A DNA stretch of 53,774 bases from CAXMPK01 sp964195405 (GTDB lineage: Bacteria > Actinomycetota > Acidimicrobiia > Spongiisociales > ZC4RG35), in the NCBI GenBank assembly GCA_964195405.1, contig CAXMPK010000076.1, forward strand, positions 1 to 53,774. Reading direction: 5' to 3'. Each line of letters begins with the position of its first letter. Positions within the stretch are counted from its first letter, which is position 1. Under the pieces are notes generated by a model, which was not told where the DNA came from, ran no database searches, and saw only the letters and a list, made by a program, of their open reading frames with translations. The translations under genes and the position numbers were made by a program. Positions 33,020 to 42,813 of this stretch are shown piece after piece.

Positions 33020-34287
33020 TGTCCCAAGCGCAGCCCATCAGGGGGTCTACCGTTGTGCTTGTGACCTTCGAAAGACGGCAGACCCGTCAACTCCATGTGG
33101 GTGACGTCCCGGTGGGAGGCGGCGCACCGGTGACGGTCCAATCCATGACCACCACCAAGACCGCGGATGTCGACGGAACCCTGGCACAGGTCTATGCGCT
33201 TGCAGGGGCGGGCGCCGACATCGTACGAATCACTTGTAACGACGTGGAGGCCGCCCAGGGTTTGGCCGAGATCATGCCTCGGAGCCCGGTTCCGATCATC
33301 GCCGACATTCACTATCAATACCGGCTGGCCCTCGCAGCCATGGAAGCAGGGGTCCAAGGCCTTCGGCTCAACCCGGGCAACATCCGCAAGGAAGATCAGA
33401 TAAAGACGGTGGCCCGTGAGGCGAAAGATCGTGGTCTGTCGATTCGAGTTGGCGTTAACGCCGGGTCACTGGACAAGGACCTCCTCGCGAAATACGGCTC
33501 GGCCGTTCCCGAGGCTTTGGTGGAGTCAGCCCAGAAGGAGATTCGGTACCTGGAGGAGGTCGACTTCTTCGATATCAAGATCTCTGTGAAGCACTCCAAC
33601 GTGACGTCAATGGTGAATTCGTACCGGCTGTTGGCTGACACCATTGACTATCCGCTTCATCTGGGTGTGACCGAGGCGGGGCCTCCACCGGCCGGTCTGA
33701 TCAAGTCGGTCGCCGGGATCGCAACTCTGCTCAACGAGGGGATCGGCGACACCATTCGCTTTTCCCTCACCGCCGACCCCGTCGAGGAGGCCAAGGCCGG
33801 CCGTCAGCTGCTTGAGAATCTCGGTCTCCGGGAGCGAAAAGGGCTGGACCTCATCGCCTGTCCTTCGTGTGGGCGTGCCGAGGTAGACGTTATCGAGGTA
33901 GCCACATCGGCTCAGGCCGCCCTGGAAGAGGCCAAGTTGCCGATCCAGGTGGCAGTCATGGGTTGTGTGGTCAACGGACCGGGCGAGGCCCGAGAGGCGG
34001 ACATTGGTATCGCCGCCGGGCGAGGGCGAGGCCATCTCTTCATCAAGGGGCAGGTGGTCCGGGTGGTGCCTGAGTCCGAGATGGTGGAGGCGTTGCTCGA
34101 TGAGGCACAAAAGCTGGTCGACGAAGGAGTCGAGGCCCGATTGGCACACGCCCAGGCCAACGCCGCCGAAATCGCGGCCGAAGAACGTCGTCAACTCATC
34201 GAGATCCAGGGTGATGCCAATCGCAGCGCCGAACGTCGGGAACGAGTGGCCGAGGTGGCTGCCGCCGAAAAGGCTGGGAAGGACTGA
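33019..34287 (+). CDS. ispG: 4-hydroxy-3-methylbut-2-enyl diphosphate synthase (flavodoxin)
   Basis: The [4Fe-4S] enzyme of the MEP pathway that turns MEcPP into HMBPP. The TIM-barrel half has VTVQSMTTTKTADVDGTLAQ and IADIHYQYRLALAAME; the cluster cysteines are in CPSCGRAEVD and MGCVVNGPGEAREADIGI. Residues after about 375 form an extra Ala/Glu/Arg-rich tail of roughly 45 residues (AQANAAEIAAEERRQLIEIQ), probably helical. GTG 33019 overlaps the rseP stop; GTGs at 33055 and 33061 are alternatives. Confidence 0.96.
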   Translation: MSQAQPIRGSTVVLVTFERRQTRQLHVGDVPVGGGAPVTVQSMTTTKTADVDGTLAQVYALAGAGADIVRITCNDVEAAQGLAEIMPRSPVPIIADIHYQYRLALAAMEAGVQGLRLNPGNIRKEDQIKTVAREAKDRGLSIRVGVNAGSLDKDLLAKYGSAVPEALVESAQKEIRYLEEVDFFDIKISVKHSNVTSMVNSYRLLADTIDYPLHLGVTEAGPPPAGLIKSVAGIATLLNEGIGDTIRFSLTADPVEEAKAGRQLLENLGLRERKGLDLIACPSCGRAEVDVIEVATSAQAALEEAKLPIQVAVMGCVVNGPGEAREADIGIAAGRGRGHLFIKGQVVRVVPESEMVEALLDEAQKLVDEGVEARLAHAQANAAEIAAEERRQLIEIQGDANRSAERRERVAEVAAAEKAGKD

Positions 34288-34330
34288 GAAGCGGTTCGCC
34301 TAGATCTCGGTCCCATTCCGCTCTGCGCGA

Positions 34331-36988
34331 TCACCCATTAAAAGCTCGCTGGAAGAAGGCTGCCATTTGCCCCCGGGTCACCAAGTTATCGGGACAGAAC
34401 CTGTCGTTGACGGGTGGGTTGCATCCTTTGGTGACGCCGGCCGTGCCGAGCAGGTCGATTTCATGCTCGAATGGGTGGCCGTTGTCGTCGTTGAATAGGA
34501 TGCCGCCGCCGTCGTCGCTGTAGCCGAACGCTCGGCTGGAAGAAGGCTGCCATTTGCCCCCGGGTCACGAAGTCATCGGGACAGAATCTGTCGTTGACAG
34601 GTGGGTTGCATCCCTTGGTGATACCAGTTGCGGCCAGCCATTCGACGGCTGATTCGAAGATCGAATTGTCATCGTCTCGGAAAGTCCCATTGAAAGTCTC
34701 GCCATCGAAGGCCGCGATGTACATAGCGGTTGACGACGGGGCAGTTATCTGGTGAGACAATGCTCCTCCATCCGACCACGAAGCGAAATCCCACCTCGAC
34801 AGGTCGGGAGCCTGTTGTGGTGTTGGCGCACTGACGGTGAAAACCGAGTTGACGATGACGGTCTCGGTGAATGGTGTTGTGATGATTTCACCGCCAAAGG
34901 CGACCTCCAGACCAGATGGGGCCGTGGAGAACGTCAGATCGACGGTTTCTGGGTCAAGCCTCACCATCGTCGACGCACTGGCTCCGTGCTGGTCGATGGC
35001 CGTGAGGCTCAGCACGAGCCACGATTGGATACTCATGATCAGGGGTGTTGAAGCTCCCACTTGAAACGCCTGGAAAGGTTTGAATTATGTAAACGTGAGA
35101 TGAGCCGTCATCGTCGCCATGGAGCAGGTCCAGTTGCCAGGTCAGGGATGAAGCAGAAAGCGGGCCCTCCTCCGGGTCGTTGGCGTGACCGGAGAAGTTG
35201 ACCACTTCGCCGACCTGCCAGAGAAGGGTTGATGAAGGGTTATCGATTACGGGTATAGGCGGTGTGTTCGAGGAAGAGATAAGAATCGAATCGGTTCCCG
35301 ACGCACCGCCCGAATCGGTGACTCGAAGACCAGCCGTATGGCTCCCGGGCCCATAGATCCATTGGGCGATGATGCCGGTGGTGTCATCGTATTGGCCGTC
35401 TCCATCCAAATCCCATTCGTAGCTGACTATCGGTTCGAGGTCGGGGTCGAATGAACCCGATCCGTCGAAGTCGACAGTGAGTGGTGCTGTTGCGGATGTG
35501 GGTATCGCCGAGATTACGGCGATCGGCGGGGTGTTGCCTCCGGTGAAGCGGAAACGTCTCACCTCACCGTTGATGATGTCCACGTAGTAAATGTCACCAC
35601 CCTGCCCGGTCTCTAGATCGACCGGGTTCGGCGCCTGATGCTGAAAGACTTCGATCGTGGCCGGGTCGGGATCCCCTCCTCCGTCTGGATACATCACCCA
35701 TATGCAATCGCGGCTGTAGTCCGCTCCGAACAGAGCCCCATTGAACGAGGCGGGGTACCCGCCGGTTTCATAGAAGACGAGCCCGTTATCGACGAGCTGG
35801 TGGGTTGCGGTGGGCTCGCGGGGGGACAGTTATCATTCCCGGTGATGTCGTCATCGTGGTGATAGGCAAAAAGAGATGGCGTAACCCCACCCGCCAGATA
35901 CAAGTCCTCACACATCGTGAGATTGGCGGAGTCGTAGCCTCCATGTCGCAGGGAGACACCCGATCCGCCCTCATAGCAGGGCCAGCCGAAGTTGAGGACA
36001 GTCTGACTGGGGTTGGGATGAAGATTCAGCTCTTCCCATAAACCCGACCCCACGTCACCGATGTAGAGCTCACTCGTCCCAGGCTGGACGGCTATCCGAT
36101 ATGGGTTGCGAAGGCCGTAGGCCACGATTCTTCGGGTGTTGGCGTCGGGGTCTGCCGCCGCTGGGTTGTCGGGAGGCGCTGCGCCAGTCAGTGGATCAAT
36201 CCGAAGGATGGTTCCATCCAGAGACACCGGATCGCCGGACGTCAGCAGGTCTTGGGAGCGGAGAGCCCCACCTTCGGCGGTTGGCGGCGTCTGGTTGCCC
36301 CCCACCCCGGTCGGAGGATCGCCACAGGGGTTGGCCGGTGTCGGTGAGCCGGAGCCTCCGCCTGCCTGTCCGTAGTCAACAAAGCCGAAGGAGGCGCCGT
36401 CGCCACCGGAGACATAAAGCGCGCCGTCGGAGCCAAACTCGAGGTCCGCAATGGAGTGACTCGGAAACTGCTGACACCAGTCTTCGATCAGGACAAGTTC
36501 GGGGCCGGTCATCACGTTCCCGTCAGCGGTCAAACGGGAGAGACGTCCCGAGACCACACAGCCGTCGGTTGTCGGCCCTGGGGGTGTGGGACAGTTGTCT
36601 CCCCAGGTGGGGGGTGTCCCTCCGATGGGGGCGTAGTAGGTGTAGAGCACATACACGTAGGGTTGTGTGGGAAAGTTCGGATGGATGGCGAGTCCCAGAA
36701 GGCCACGATCCCAAAAGTTGTGAACATCGGCGCTGAGGTCGGCAAAGACGTCCGGCGTCGGATCGGAAATGGAGTCGAACACCTTCACGATCCCCGACTT
36801 CTCCGCCACAAAGACACGACCATCGGGCGAAAACTCGACATTGGTCGGTAGGTTGAGCCCGCTCAGAACCGTCTGATCGATGAAGTCCGTGGCAAGGCCT
36901 GGCCGGCGAGCGTCCCAACAGCGAGCATTCCCACGATTGCCCCAATGATTACAACCGGTCGATATGACCGGTGCCTGAGTTCGCCCAA
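34331..36988 (-). pseudogene. Sorbosone-dehydrogenase/PKD/SLH-repeat exoprotein, four frameshifts
   Basis: One long secreted protein can be read only by changing frame four times. It would begin at TTG 36988 behind GGAGG with signal peptide VVIIGAIVGMLAVGTLAGQA. The PQQ-type glucose/sorbosone dehydrogenase part follows (VFVAEKSGIVKVFDS, NFWDRGLLGLAIHPNFPTQP, IVAYGLRNPYRIAVQPGTSE, GLVFYETGGYPASFNGALFG), then a PKD domain (VDFDGSGSFDPDLEPIVSYE), a beta-rich region, and two SLH-like repeats ending in VTRGQMAAFFQ. Single-base shifts lie near 36889 (after the signal peptide), in a G6 run at 35820-35825, near 35026 and near 34531. Between them each stretch is well conserved, so decay is recent, or there are local sequence errors. 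Confidence 0.85.
34349..34623 (-). repeat. Two SLH-like repeat units, about 88 bp each
   Basis: 34349-34436 and 34536-34623 match with about seven mismatches. Both encode GCNPPVNDRFCPD followed by VTRGQMAAFFQ, a cysteine-bearing SLH-like motif frequent in Acidimicrobiia exoproteins and thought to anchor or pack at the cell surface. The period is 187 bp. Confidence 0.85.
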
Positions 36989-37298
36989 ACTTCGCCTCCG
37001 TTTGGCGAGTTTAGGCGACGCTGTGGTGTTGTCTACCTGGGAATTATCGCGACCGGCGTTCGAATACTGCGTAGTGTGGCGAGTCTCTTCTCGGTGGTGG
37101 CGCCCTTCTGGGAAACCCCCGTGTTCCCATCTGCAAAACCTATCGATTCGAATCCTCTGGAGGTTTCCAAAGGCGGATTTGCATCCTCGACTGAAACTGC
37201 TCTCCGGCTCCCACCTATGGAGGGCAGCCGCCCCGCCCCGGACCAGAATCGAATCGACCCGGCTAGTCGAAAATCGATGACTACCGTCCCCGTCTCAG
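36989..37298. other. Gap of 310 bases between the exoprotein start and proS
   Basis: No gene is supported here. It must hold the promoter of proS (to the right) and of the broken exoprotein (to the left). A stem (36982-36990 with 37000-37007) encloses the GGAGG of the exoprotein gene. A 6-bp AAACCT/AGGTTT pairing lies near 37136-37170. No riboswitch, T-box or tRNA was recognised. Confidence 0.5.
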
Positions 37299-39017
37299 AT
37301 GCGCTGGTCAGAAGCTCACATACCAACCCTCCGAGATGCTCCCGCCGATGCCGAGGCGGTGAGCCATCAACTGCTGGTGAGAGGTGGGTTTATCCGTCAA
37401 CTCGCTGCCGGCTCCTACAGCATGTTGCCTCTGGGTCAGAAGGTCCGACTCAAGATCATCGCGATCATCCGTGAGGAGATGGACGCAATCGGTGGACAGG
37501 AACTGATGTTGCCCACCCTCCATCCCGCAGAGATTTGGAAACAGTCGGCCCGGTACGAGCTCATGGGTGACAACCTCTTCAGACTGAAGGATCGAAAGGA
37601 GACCGACCTGGTCCTGGGGATGACCGAGGAAGAGATCTTCGCCATGCTCGCCACCGAGCTCTTCTCATATCGAGACCTGCCACAGATTTGGTATCAGATC
37701 CATACCAAGTTTCGTGACGAAGCGCGGCCGAAATCCGGGTTGCTCCGTGTGCGCGAGTTCACGATGAAAGACTCATATACCCTCGATATCGATGCGCTGG
37801 ATCTGGACACAGGCTTCGAGAAGCACCACGCCGCATACAAACGAATCTTCTCTCGGCTGGGGATGTCTGCGGTGGACGTCCAAGCATCGTCTGGAGCAAT
37901 GGGTGGCTCAGAATCGGTCGAATTCATCCAGCGCAGCGAGGCCGGTGAAGACTGGATCGTCACCTGCGACAGCTGTGACTACCGCGCCAATCTCGAAAAG
38001 GCGACTTCGGCCGTAAGCCAGATCGACGATGGAGACCCAAGCGAGTTAGAACGCTTCGAGACACCAGGGCTGCGCACCATCAAGGCTCTTGCCGAGGCGT
38101 TTCCCGACATCGCTAGCCCCCAACAGTCGATCAAGACACTGATCTACTACGTCGACGGCGAGCCGGTGCTGGCTCTGCTTCGTGGCGATCACGATCTCCA
38201 CGACCAGAAACTGCTCGATGCCACCCTTGCCGCGGCGGCACGACCGGCCGACGCCGAAGAGATCCGAGAGCTTGTGGGTGCCGACCCCGGAAGTCTTGGA
38301 GCTGTGGGCGTCAAAGACATCAGAATCTTTGTCGATCTGGCCCTGATGGGTCGAACCAACCTGGCAACCGGCGCCAATGAAGACGATTGGCACTACAAGG
38401 GTGTGGATATTGCCCGGGATGTCGATTCAACTGCGTTTGTTGACCTGCGCGAGGTGAAGACAGGGGAGACCTGCCCTCAGGATGGCGGGACTCTGGAACT
38501 GTGGAAGGGCATCGAAGTGGGCCACATCTTCAAGCTCGGCACGCAGTATTCCGAGGCTTTTGGGGCATATGTCCAGGACGAAGAAGGAGCCAGTCATCCC
38601 ATCATCATGGGTTCCTATGGAATCGGCGTTGAGCGGGCAATCGCCGCCATCGTCGAAGCTGCCAACGACGACAACGGAATCGTCTGGCCGGTGTCGGTGG
38701 CCCCATATGAAGTAGTGATCACGGTTCTTCGCGCAGATGACCCAGCAACGATGAGAACCGCCGAAGACCAATATGAGCAACTCACGTCGGCAGGTGTCGA
38801 AGTGCTACTCGACGACCGCGTTGAGCGTCCGGGAGTGAAATTTGCCGACGCCGAACTGATCGGTATCCCCTATCGAATAACTGTTGGCCCCCGGGGGGTT
38901 GAGTCGGGCCTATTGGAGCTCACAGCCAGACGTGGTCTCACCAAGGAAGAAGTAACTCTCTCGGATATAGCCAACATCGTGATTGATCGTCTGGAAAAGG
39001 CGAGATCTGGCATTTAG
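37299..39017 (+). CDS. proS: Prolyl-tRNA synthetase, bacterial type with editing domain
   Basis: A 572-residue class II synthetase. Motif blocks are YSMLPLGQKVRLKIIAIIRE, MLPTLHPAEIWKQSARYELM, FRDEARPKSGLLRVREFTMK and IIMGSYGIGVERAIAAIVEA. The INS editing domain between motifs 2 and 3 (about residues 230-390, ending near RTNLATGANEDDWHYKGVDI) hydrolyses Ala-tRNA(Pro). The C-terminal anticodon-binding domain is present. ATG 37299 begins MRWSEAHIPTLRDAPADAEA. Its place after ispG fits actinobacterial order apart from the inserted exoprotein. Confidence 0.97.
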   Translation: MRWSEAHIPTLRDAPADAEAVSHQLLVRGGFIRQLAAGSYSMLPLGQKVRLKIIAIIREEMDAIGGQELMLPTLHPAEIWKQSARYELMGDNLFRLKDRKETDLVLGMTEEEIFAMLATELFSYRDLPQIWYQIHTKFRDEARPKSGLLRVREFTMKDSYTLDIDALDLDTGFEKHHAAYKRIFSRLGMSAVDVQASSGAMGGSESVEFIQRSEAGEDWIVTCDSCDYRANLEKATSAVSQIDDGDPSELERFETPGLRTIKALAEAFPDIASPQQSIKTLIYYVDGEPVLALLRGDHDLHDQKLLDATLAAAARPADAEEIRELVGADPGSLGAVGVKDIRIFVDLALMGRTNLATGANEDDWHYKGVDIARDVDSTAFVDLREVKTGETCPQDGGTLELWKGIEVGHIFKLGTQYSEAFGAYVQDEEGASHPIIMGSYGIGVERAIAAIVEAANDDNGIVWPVSVAPYEVVITVLRADDPATMRTAEDQYEQLTSAGVEVLLDDRVERPGVKFADAELIGIPYRITVGPRGVESGLLELTARRGLTKEEVTLSDIANIVIDRLEKARSGI

Positions 39018-39037
39018 GGCTGATTCCTCCATGGTCC

Positions 39038-39144
39038 TATAATCTGGCGAGACAACAGGACGCTTTTAGGTCAGGTGGGCGCCTCTGGCACCCACCTGGT
39101 TTGTCGTGCCGGGACAAATTGTTGAGACGAGATAGTGAGAAATT
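39038..39144 (+). promoter_or_regulatory. Promoter and double-hairpin leader of the rimP-nusA-infB operon
   Basis: A perfect TATAAT (39038-39043) lies 20 bases after proS; the -35 is poor. The transcript from about 39050 holds hairpin 1, CAGGTGGG (39072-39079) with CCCACCTG (39091-39098), extended inside by GCC/GGC around a TCT loop with one C-A mismatch. Hairpin 2 is TTTGTC (39100-39105) with GACAAA (39113-39118). GTG 39145 follows 26 bases later. No run of U follows either stem, so they are not ordinary terminators. Confidence 0.6.
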
Positions 39145-39615
39145 GTGACGCAGGTAACCGACATCTGGAATGTCATTGAGCCCTACCTTGCCGCGGAGAG
39201 ACTCGAGTTGGATGACCTCGAGCTGGCCGGGCAAGGTAAAGGGCGAATCCTGCGTGTCACAGTTGACGGTGACGATGTGAATATCGACCGTCTTGCCCAG
39301 CTTTCCAGGAGTCTGTCTCGTCTCCTCGACAACGAGACCGATCTGGAGGATCAATACCAACTCGAAGTGAGTTCACCCGGTCTTGAGCGAAAGCTCAAAC
39401 GCCCAACGCACTACGCGAAGTCAGTGGGACGCGAAGTGGTGGCCAAGGTCTCGGCGGGAGATTCGAAGATGACGGTGAGGGGCGTCATCGCCGATGCCGG
39501 AGACAACTCATTCACCATCGAAGCCGATGACGGCGCCCACGTGGTCGATTACACCACTGTCATCACCGCCAAAACGGTCTTCAATTGGGTCAAGTCACCC
39601 AAACCAGGTCACTGA
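39145..39615 (+). CDS. rimP: Ribosome maturation factor RimP
   Basis: A 156-residue factor for 30S assembly. It reads IEPYLAAERLELDDLELAGQ, RILRVTVDGDDVNIDRLAQL and YQLEVSSPGLERKLKRPTHY, the standard RimP order, and ends in an SH3-like C-terminal domain. The start is GTG 39145 after the hairpin leader. nusA follows nine bases later. Confidence 0.96.
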   Translation: MTQVTDIWNVIEPYLAAERLELDDLELAGQGKGRILRVTVDGDDVNIDRLAQLSRSLSRLLDNETDLEDQYQLEVSSPGLERKLKRPTHYAKSVGREVVAKVSAGDSKMTVRGVIADAGDNSFTIEADDGAHVVDYTTVITAKTVFNWVKSPKPGH

Positions 39616-39624
39616 AGGAGAAAC

Positions 39625-40770
39625 ATGCAACTCGACACGATGATGGAGGCCATTGAGGTTCTGGCCCAGGAACGTGGTGTTCCCGTTGACGCCATCCTCG
39701 ATGCCTTCGCCAACGCCCTGGTCGCGGCATACAAACGAAGTCCTGGTGCTGCCGAAGAGGCCCGGGTGACCATCGATCCCGGCTCGGGTCAGGTGACCGT
39801 GTACGCACAGGAACTCGATGAGGACGGAAACGTCATTGACGAGTGGGAAGACACTCCAGAAGGCGAAGCATTTGGCCGTATAGCAGCTCAATCGTTCAAG
39901 CAGGTCATGCAGTTCAAGCTGCGTGAGGCGAAGCGCGAGAAGGTCTATGAGATGTATGAAGGTCGCGAGGGCGATCTCGTTACTGGAATCGTTCAACAGG
40001 TCGACTATCGGTCCGTGATCCTCGATCTGGGTGACGCAGAAGCGATTCTGCCGGGAAGCGAGCGCATCCCCTTTGAGAGGCTTGATCGGGGCAATCGCGT
40101 CAAGGCATTGATTCTCGAGGTGCGCAACGAACCCAAAGGCGCCCAGATCGTTGTCTCGCGAAGTCATCCCGATCTGGTCAGGCGACTCCTCGAATTGGAA
40201 GTGCCCGAATTGGCCGACGGCACAGTGGAGATTGTCAACATCGCACGCGAGCCCGGCCACCGCAGCAAGATCGCGGTCATCTCGCACGATCCCAATGTCG
40301 ACCCGAAAGGGGCATGTGTGGGAGCCAGGGGGTCGAGGGTGCGTCAGGTCGTCAATGAGCTGAGAGGCGAGAAGGTCGATGTCGTTCAGTGGCGCGACGA
40401 CGTTGGTCAATTCATCGCCGAGGCGTTGGGCCCGGCGAAGGTCAAGGAAGTCCACGTCGACGAAGAAGAGAAGACGGCCGACGTAATCGTTTCCGAGCAT
40501 CAGCTCTCGCTTGCCATCGGCAAGGAAGGTCAGAACGCCCGTCTCGCAGCCAGGTTGTCCGGCTACAAGGTCGACATTCGCTCCGATGCACCACCGGAAG
40601 ATGAGGTGGACGAAGCTGCAACCGCACCGGATGGCGAGAGGACGGAAGACGTCGAGACCGTGGAGGATGGCTCTGTTGCCGAACCTGCGACGGATGAAGT
40701 GGCATCTGAAGGCGACGATGAGGACGCGGTCGATGCGCCTGTCAGTGCAGACGTTGATGAAAGTGAGTGA
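39625..40770 (+). CDS. nusA: Transcription elongation/termination factor NusA
   Basis: A 381-residue NusA with N-terminal RNAP-binding domain, S1 (EGDLVTGIVQQVDYRSVILD, from about residue 114), and KH1/KH2 (GACVGARGSRVRQVVNELRG and LAIGKEGQNARLAARLSGYK). The final 60 residues are acidic and low-complexity, and the E. coli AR repeats are absent, as usual in actinobacteria. ATG 39625 follows GAAGGAGA. The ylxR gene that often lies between nusA and infB is missing. Confidence 0.96.
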   Translation: MQLDTMMEAIEVLAQERGVPVDAILDAFANALVAAYKRSPGAAEEARVTIDPGSGQVTVYAQELDEDGNVIDEWEDTPEGEAFGRIAAQSFKQVMQFKLREAKREKVYEMYEGREGDLVTGIVQQVDYRSVILDLGDAEAILPGSERIPFERLDRGNRVKALILEVRNEPKGAQIVVSRSHPDLVRRLLELEVPELADGTVEIVNIAREPGHRSKIAVISHDPNVDPKGACVGARGSRVRQVVNELRGEKVDVVQWRDDVGQFIAEALGPAKVKEVHVDEEEKTADVIVSEHQLSLAIGKEGQNARLAARLSGYKVDIRSDAPPEDEVDEAATAPDGERTEDVETVEDGSVAEPATDEVASEGDDEDAVDAPVSADVDESE

Positions 40771-40779
40771 AGTTTCCGA

Positions 40780-42813
40780 ATGAGGGTTTATGAACTAGCT
40801 CGTGACTTGGGGGAGGATTCGAAAGAGGTCCTCGCCCACGCCCAGGAGTTGGATATCGAGGTAAAAACGGCCTCGTCAGGGCTGAGTGAGGAGGGGGCTG
40901 AGCTCATTCGGCTCTCATTCGCACCAGCCGACGAAGTCGGTGAAGTTGCTGAACCAACTGAAGAGGAGCCCGTTACGGAGGTGAGCGAAGTCGTCGATTC
41001 TGACGACTCGGTACCTGACGACTCGACACCTGATGAAACAGCGCCGGAAGAGGTGGAAGTTCAAATCACCTCGATCACCGAAGGATCCACCGTCGAGCAG
41101 TTTGCCGATGCGCTAGGTCAGCCGGTCGATGAAGTCGTCAAGGCCCTGCTGAACATGGGAGTGCCGGTGGGCGCCGGTCAGGTGATGCCGGCCGAGCTGA
41201 TCGACGAAGTCGCCGAAGGGTTTGGGTTCATCGTCGAGGTTGAGTCGGTCCCCGAGATCCCAGCCGTCGCGGAGCAGCCCGAATTCGATGACTCAGATGA
41301 AGATCTGGTCGGTCGGCCGTCCGTCGTCACCGTCATGGGTCACGTCGATCATGGCAAGACGACCCTTCTCGACACGATTCGGAACGCCAGCGTCGTCAAC
41401 AGCGAGGAAGGTGGGATCACCCAGCACATTGGGGCCTATCAGGTTGACGTCAGCGGCCACGACATCACATTCATCGACACGCCGGGCCATGAGGCCTTTT
41501 CCTCACTCAGAGCCAGGGGAGCCAACATCACCGACATCGTTGTTCTGGTGGTTGCGGCTGACGATGGTGTCATGCCACAGACCCAGGAGGCGATATCACA
41601 CTCCAAGGCTGCGGGTGTGAAGATGATCGTCGCCATCAACAAGATGGACGCTCCTGGTGCGGACCCGCTTCGGGTTCGAACCGAATTGACCAACTACGAG
41701 GTTGTTACCGAGGAACTGGGTGGTGACGTTCCCAGTGTCGAGCTTTCGGCGCTCAATGGAACCGGGGTAGATGATCTGCTGGAAGTGATCGACCTGATGG
41801 CACAACTAGAGGACTACAAGGCGAACCCCAAGCCCAGCGCATCCGGCGTGGTTGTGGAAGCGCAATTAGAGAGAGGCCGTGGCCCGGTCGCCTCGGTCAT
41901 CATTCAGCGAGGAACACTCAGACAAGGAGACGCCTTTGTCGCCGGGGCCGTCTCGGGCCGCGCCCGCGCTTTGCTCGATGACAACGGCGATCAGATCAAG
42001 AGCGCAGGGCCTTCGTCTCCTGTTCAGATCATGGGCTGGGATGAGCTGCCGGCGGCCGGTGACTTCTTCGAGGTCATGAAAAACGATCGTGAGGCCCGCA
42101 AAGTCGCGGTTAGCCGACTTGAAGCCGACCGGATCGAGTCACAAGTTGCCCCGAGTGCACGCGACCGTCTCCAAGGTCTGCTCGAGCAATTGCGCAGCGA
42201 AGACGCCACCCTCAATGTCATCGTAAAGGCCGACGCGCAAGGATCGCTCGAGGCCCTGCGTGAATCCATCACCAAGATCGAACGTGAGGGTGGCAAGATC
42301 CAGATCATCCACACCGGCGTGGGTGGGATCAACGAGAACGACGTGACGCTCGCAGAAGTGACCGATGCCGTGATTGTGGGTTTCAATGTGAGACCGGAGC
42401 CCAAGGCACGCAAGGCGGCAGAGCAGGCAGGGATCCAGATCCGCACCTACGGGATCATCTACGAGCTTCTCGAAGAGGTCGAGCTGCTCTTAGTTGGCCA
42501 GCTGGCACCCGATGAGGAAGAGCAGGTTCTGGGCACCGCAGAAGTGCGTGCCACCTTCAAGGTTCCGCGCGCCGGCACCATTGCCGGGTGCTTTGTCATC
42601 GAAGGTGTGGTGCAACGTGGGGCGAAAGCGAGACTCCTCAGGGACGGAATCGTCATCCATGACGGAGTCATTTCCAGTCTCAAGCGATTCAAGGACGACG
42701 TTCGCGAGGTGGCGTCCGGCTTCGAGTGCGGAATGGGATTCGAGGACTACAACGACCTCAAGGAGGGCGACAACATCGAGGTTTATGTCATCCGCGAGGT
42801 TGCCCGCACCTGA
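40780..42813 (+). CDS. infB: Translation initiation factor IF-2
   Basis: The 677-residue GTPase that places initiator tRNA on the 30S subunit. The N-terminal IF2N helix (MRVYELARDLGEDSKEVLAH) is followed by an acidic linker shorter than in most actinobacteria, a second IF2N-like segment, and the G domain with GHVDHGKTTLLDTI (about residue 187), DTPGHEAF and NKMDAPG. Domains II to IV follow, ending FECGMGFEDYNDLKEGD. ATG 40780 is nine bases after nusA. The stop shares an A with the ylxP start. Confidence 0.98.
   Translation: MRVYELARDLGEDSKEVLAHAQELDIEVKTASSGLSEEGAELIRLSFAPADEVGEVAEPTEEEPVTEVSEVVDSDDSVPDDSTPDETAPEEVEVQITSITEGSTVEQFADALGQPVDEVVKALLNMGVPVGAGQVMPAELIDEVAEGFGFIVEVESVPEIPAVAEQPEFDDSDEDLVGRPSVVTVMGHVDHGKTTLLDTIRNASVVNSEEGGITQHIGAYQVDVSGHDITFIDTPGHEAFSSLRARGANITDIVVLVVAADDGVMPQTQEAISHSKAAGVKMIVAINKMDAPGADPLRVRTELTNYEVVTEELGGDVPSVELSALNGTGVDDLLEVIDLMAQLEDYKANPKPSASGVVVEAQLERGRGPVASVIIQRGTLRQGDAFVAGAVSGRARALLDDNGDQIKSAGPSSPVQIMGWDELPAAGDFFEVMKNDREARKVAVSRLEADRIESQVAPSARDRLQGLLEQLRSEDATLNVIVKADAQGSLEALRESITKIEREGGKIQIIHTGVGGINENDVTLAEVTDAVIVGFNVRPEPKARKAAEQAGIQIRTYGIIYELLEEVELLLVGQLAPDEEEQVLGTAEVRATFKVPRAGTIAGCFVIEGVVQRGAKARLLRDGIVIHDGVISSLKRFKDDVREVASGFECGMGFEDYNDLKEGDNIEVYVIREVART

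Noticed and set aside
36989..37298. tRNA or T-box in the gap before proS (TTCGAAT stretches near 37061 and 37145)
   Set aside because: The TTCGAAT pieces lack a matching acceptor stem, D-arm and anticodon arm, and no T-box bulge or terminator pair was found.
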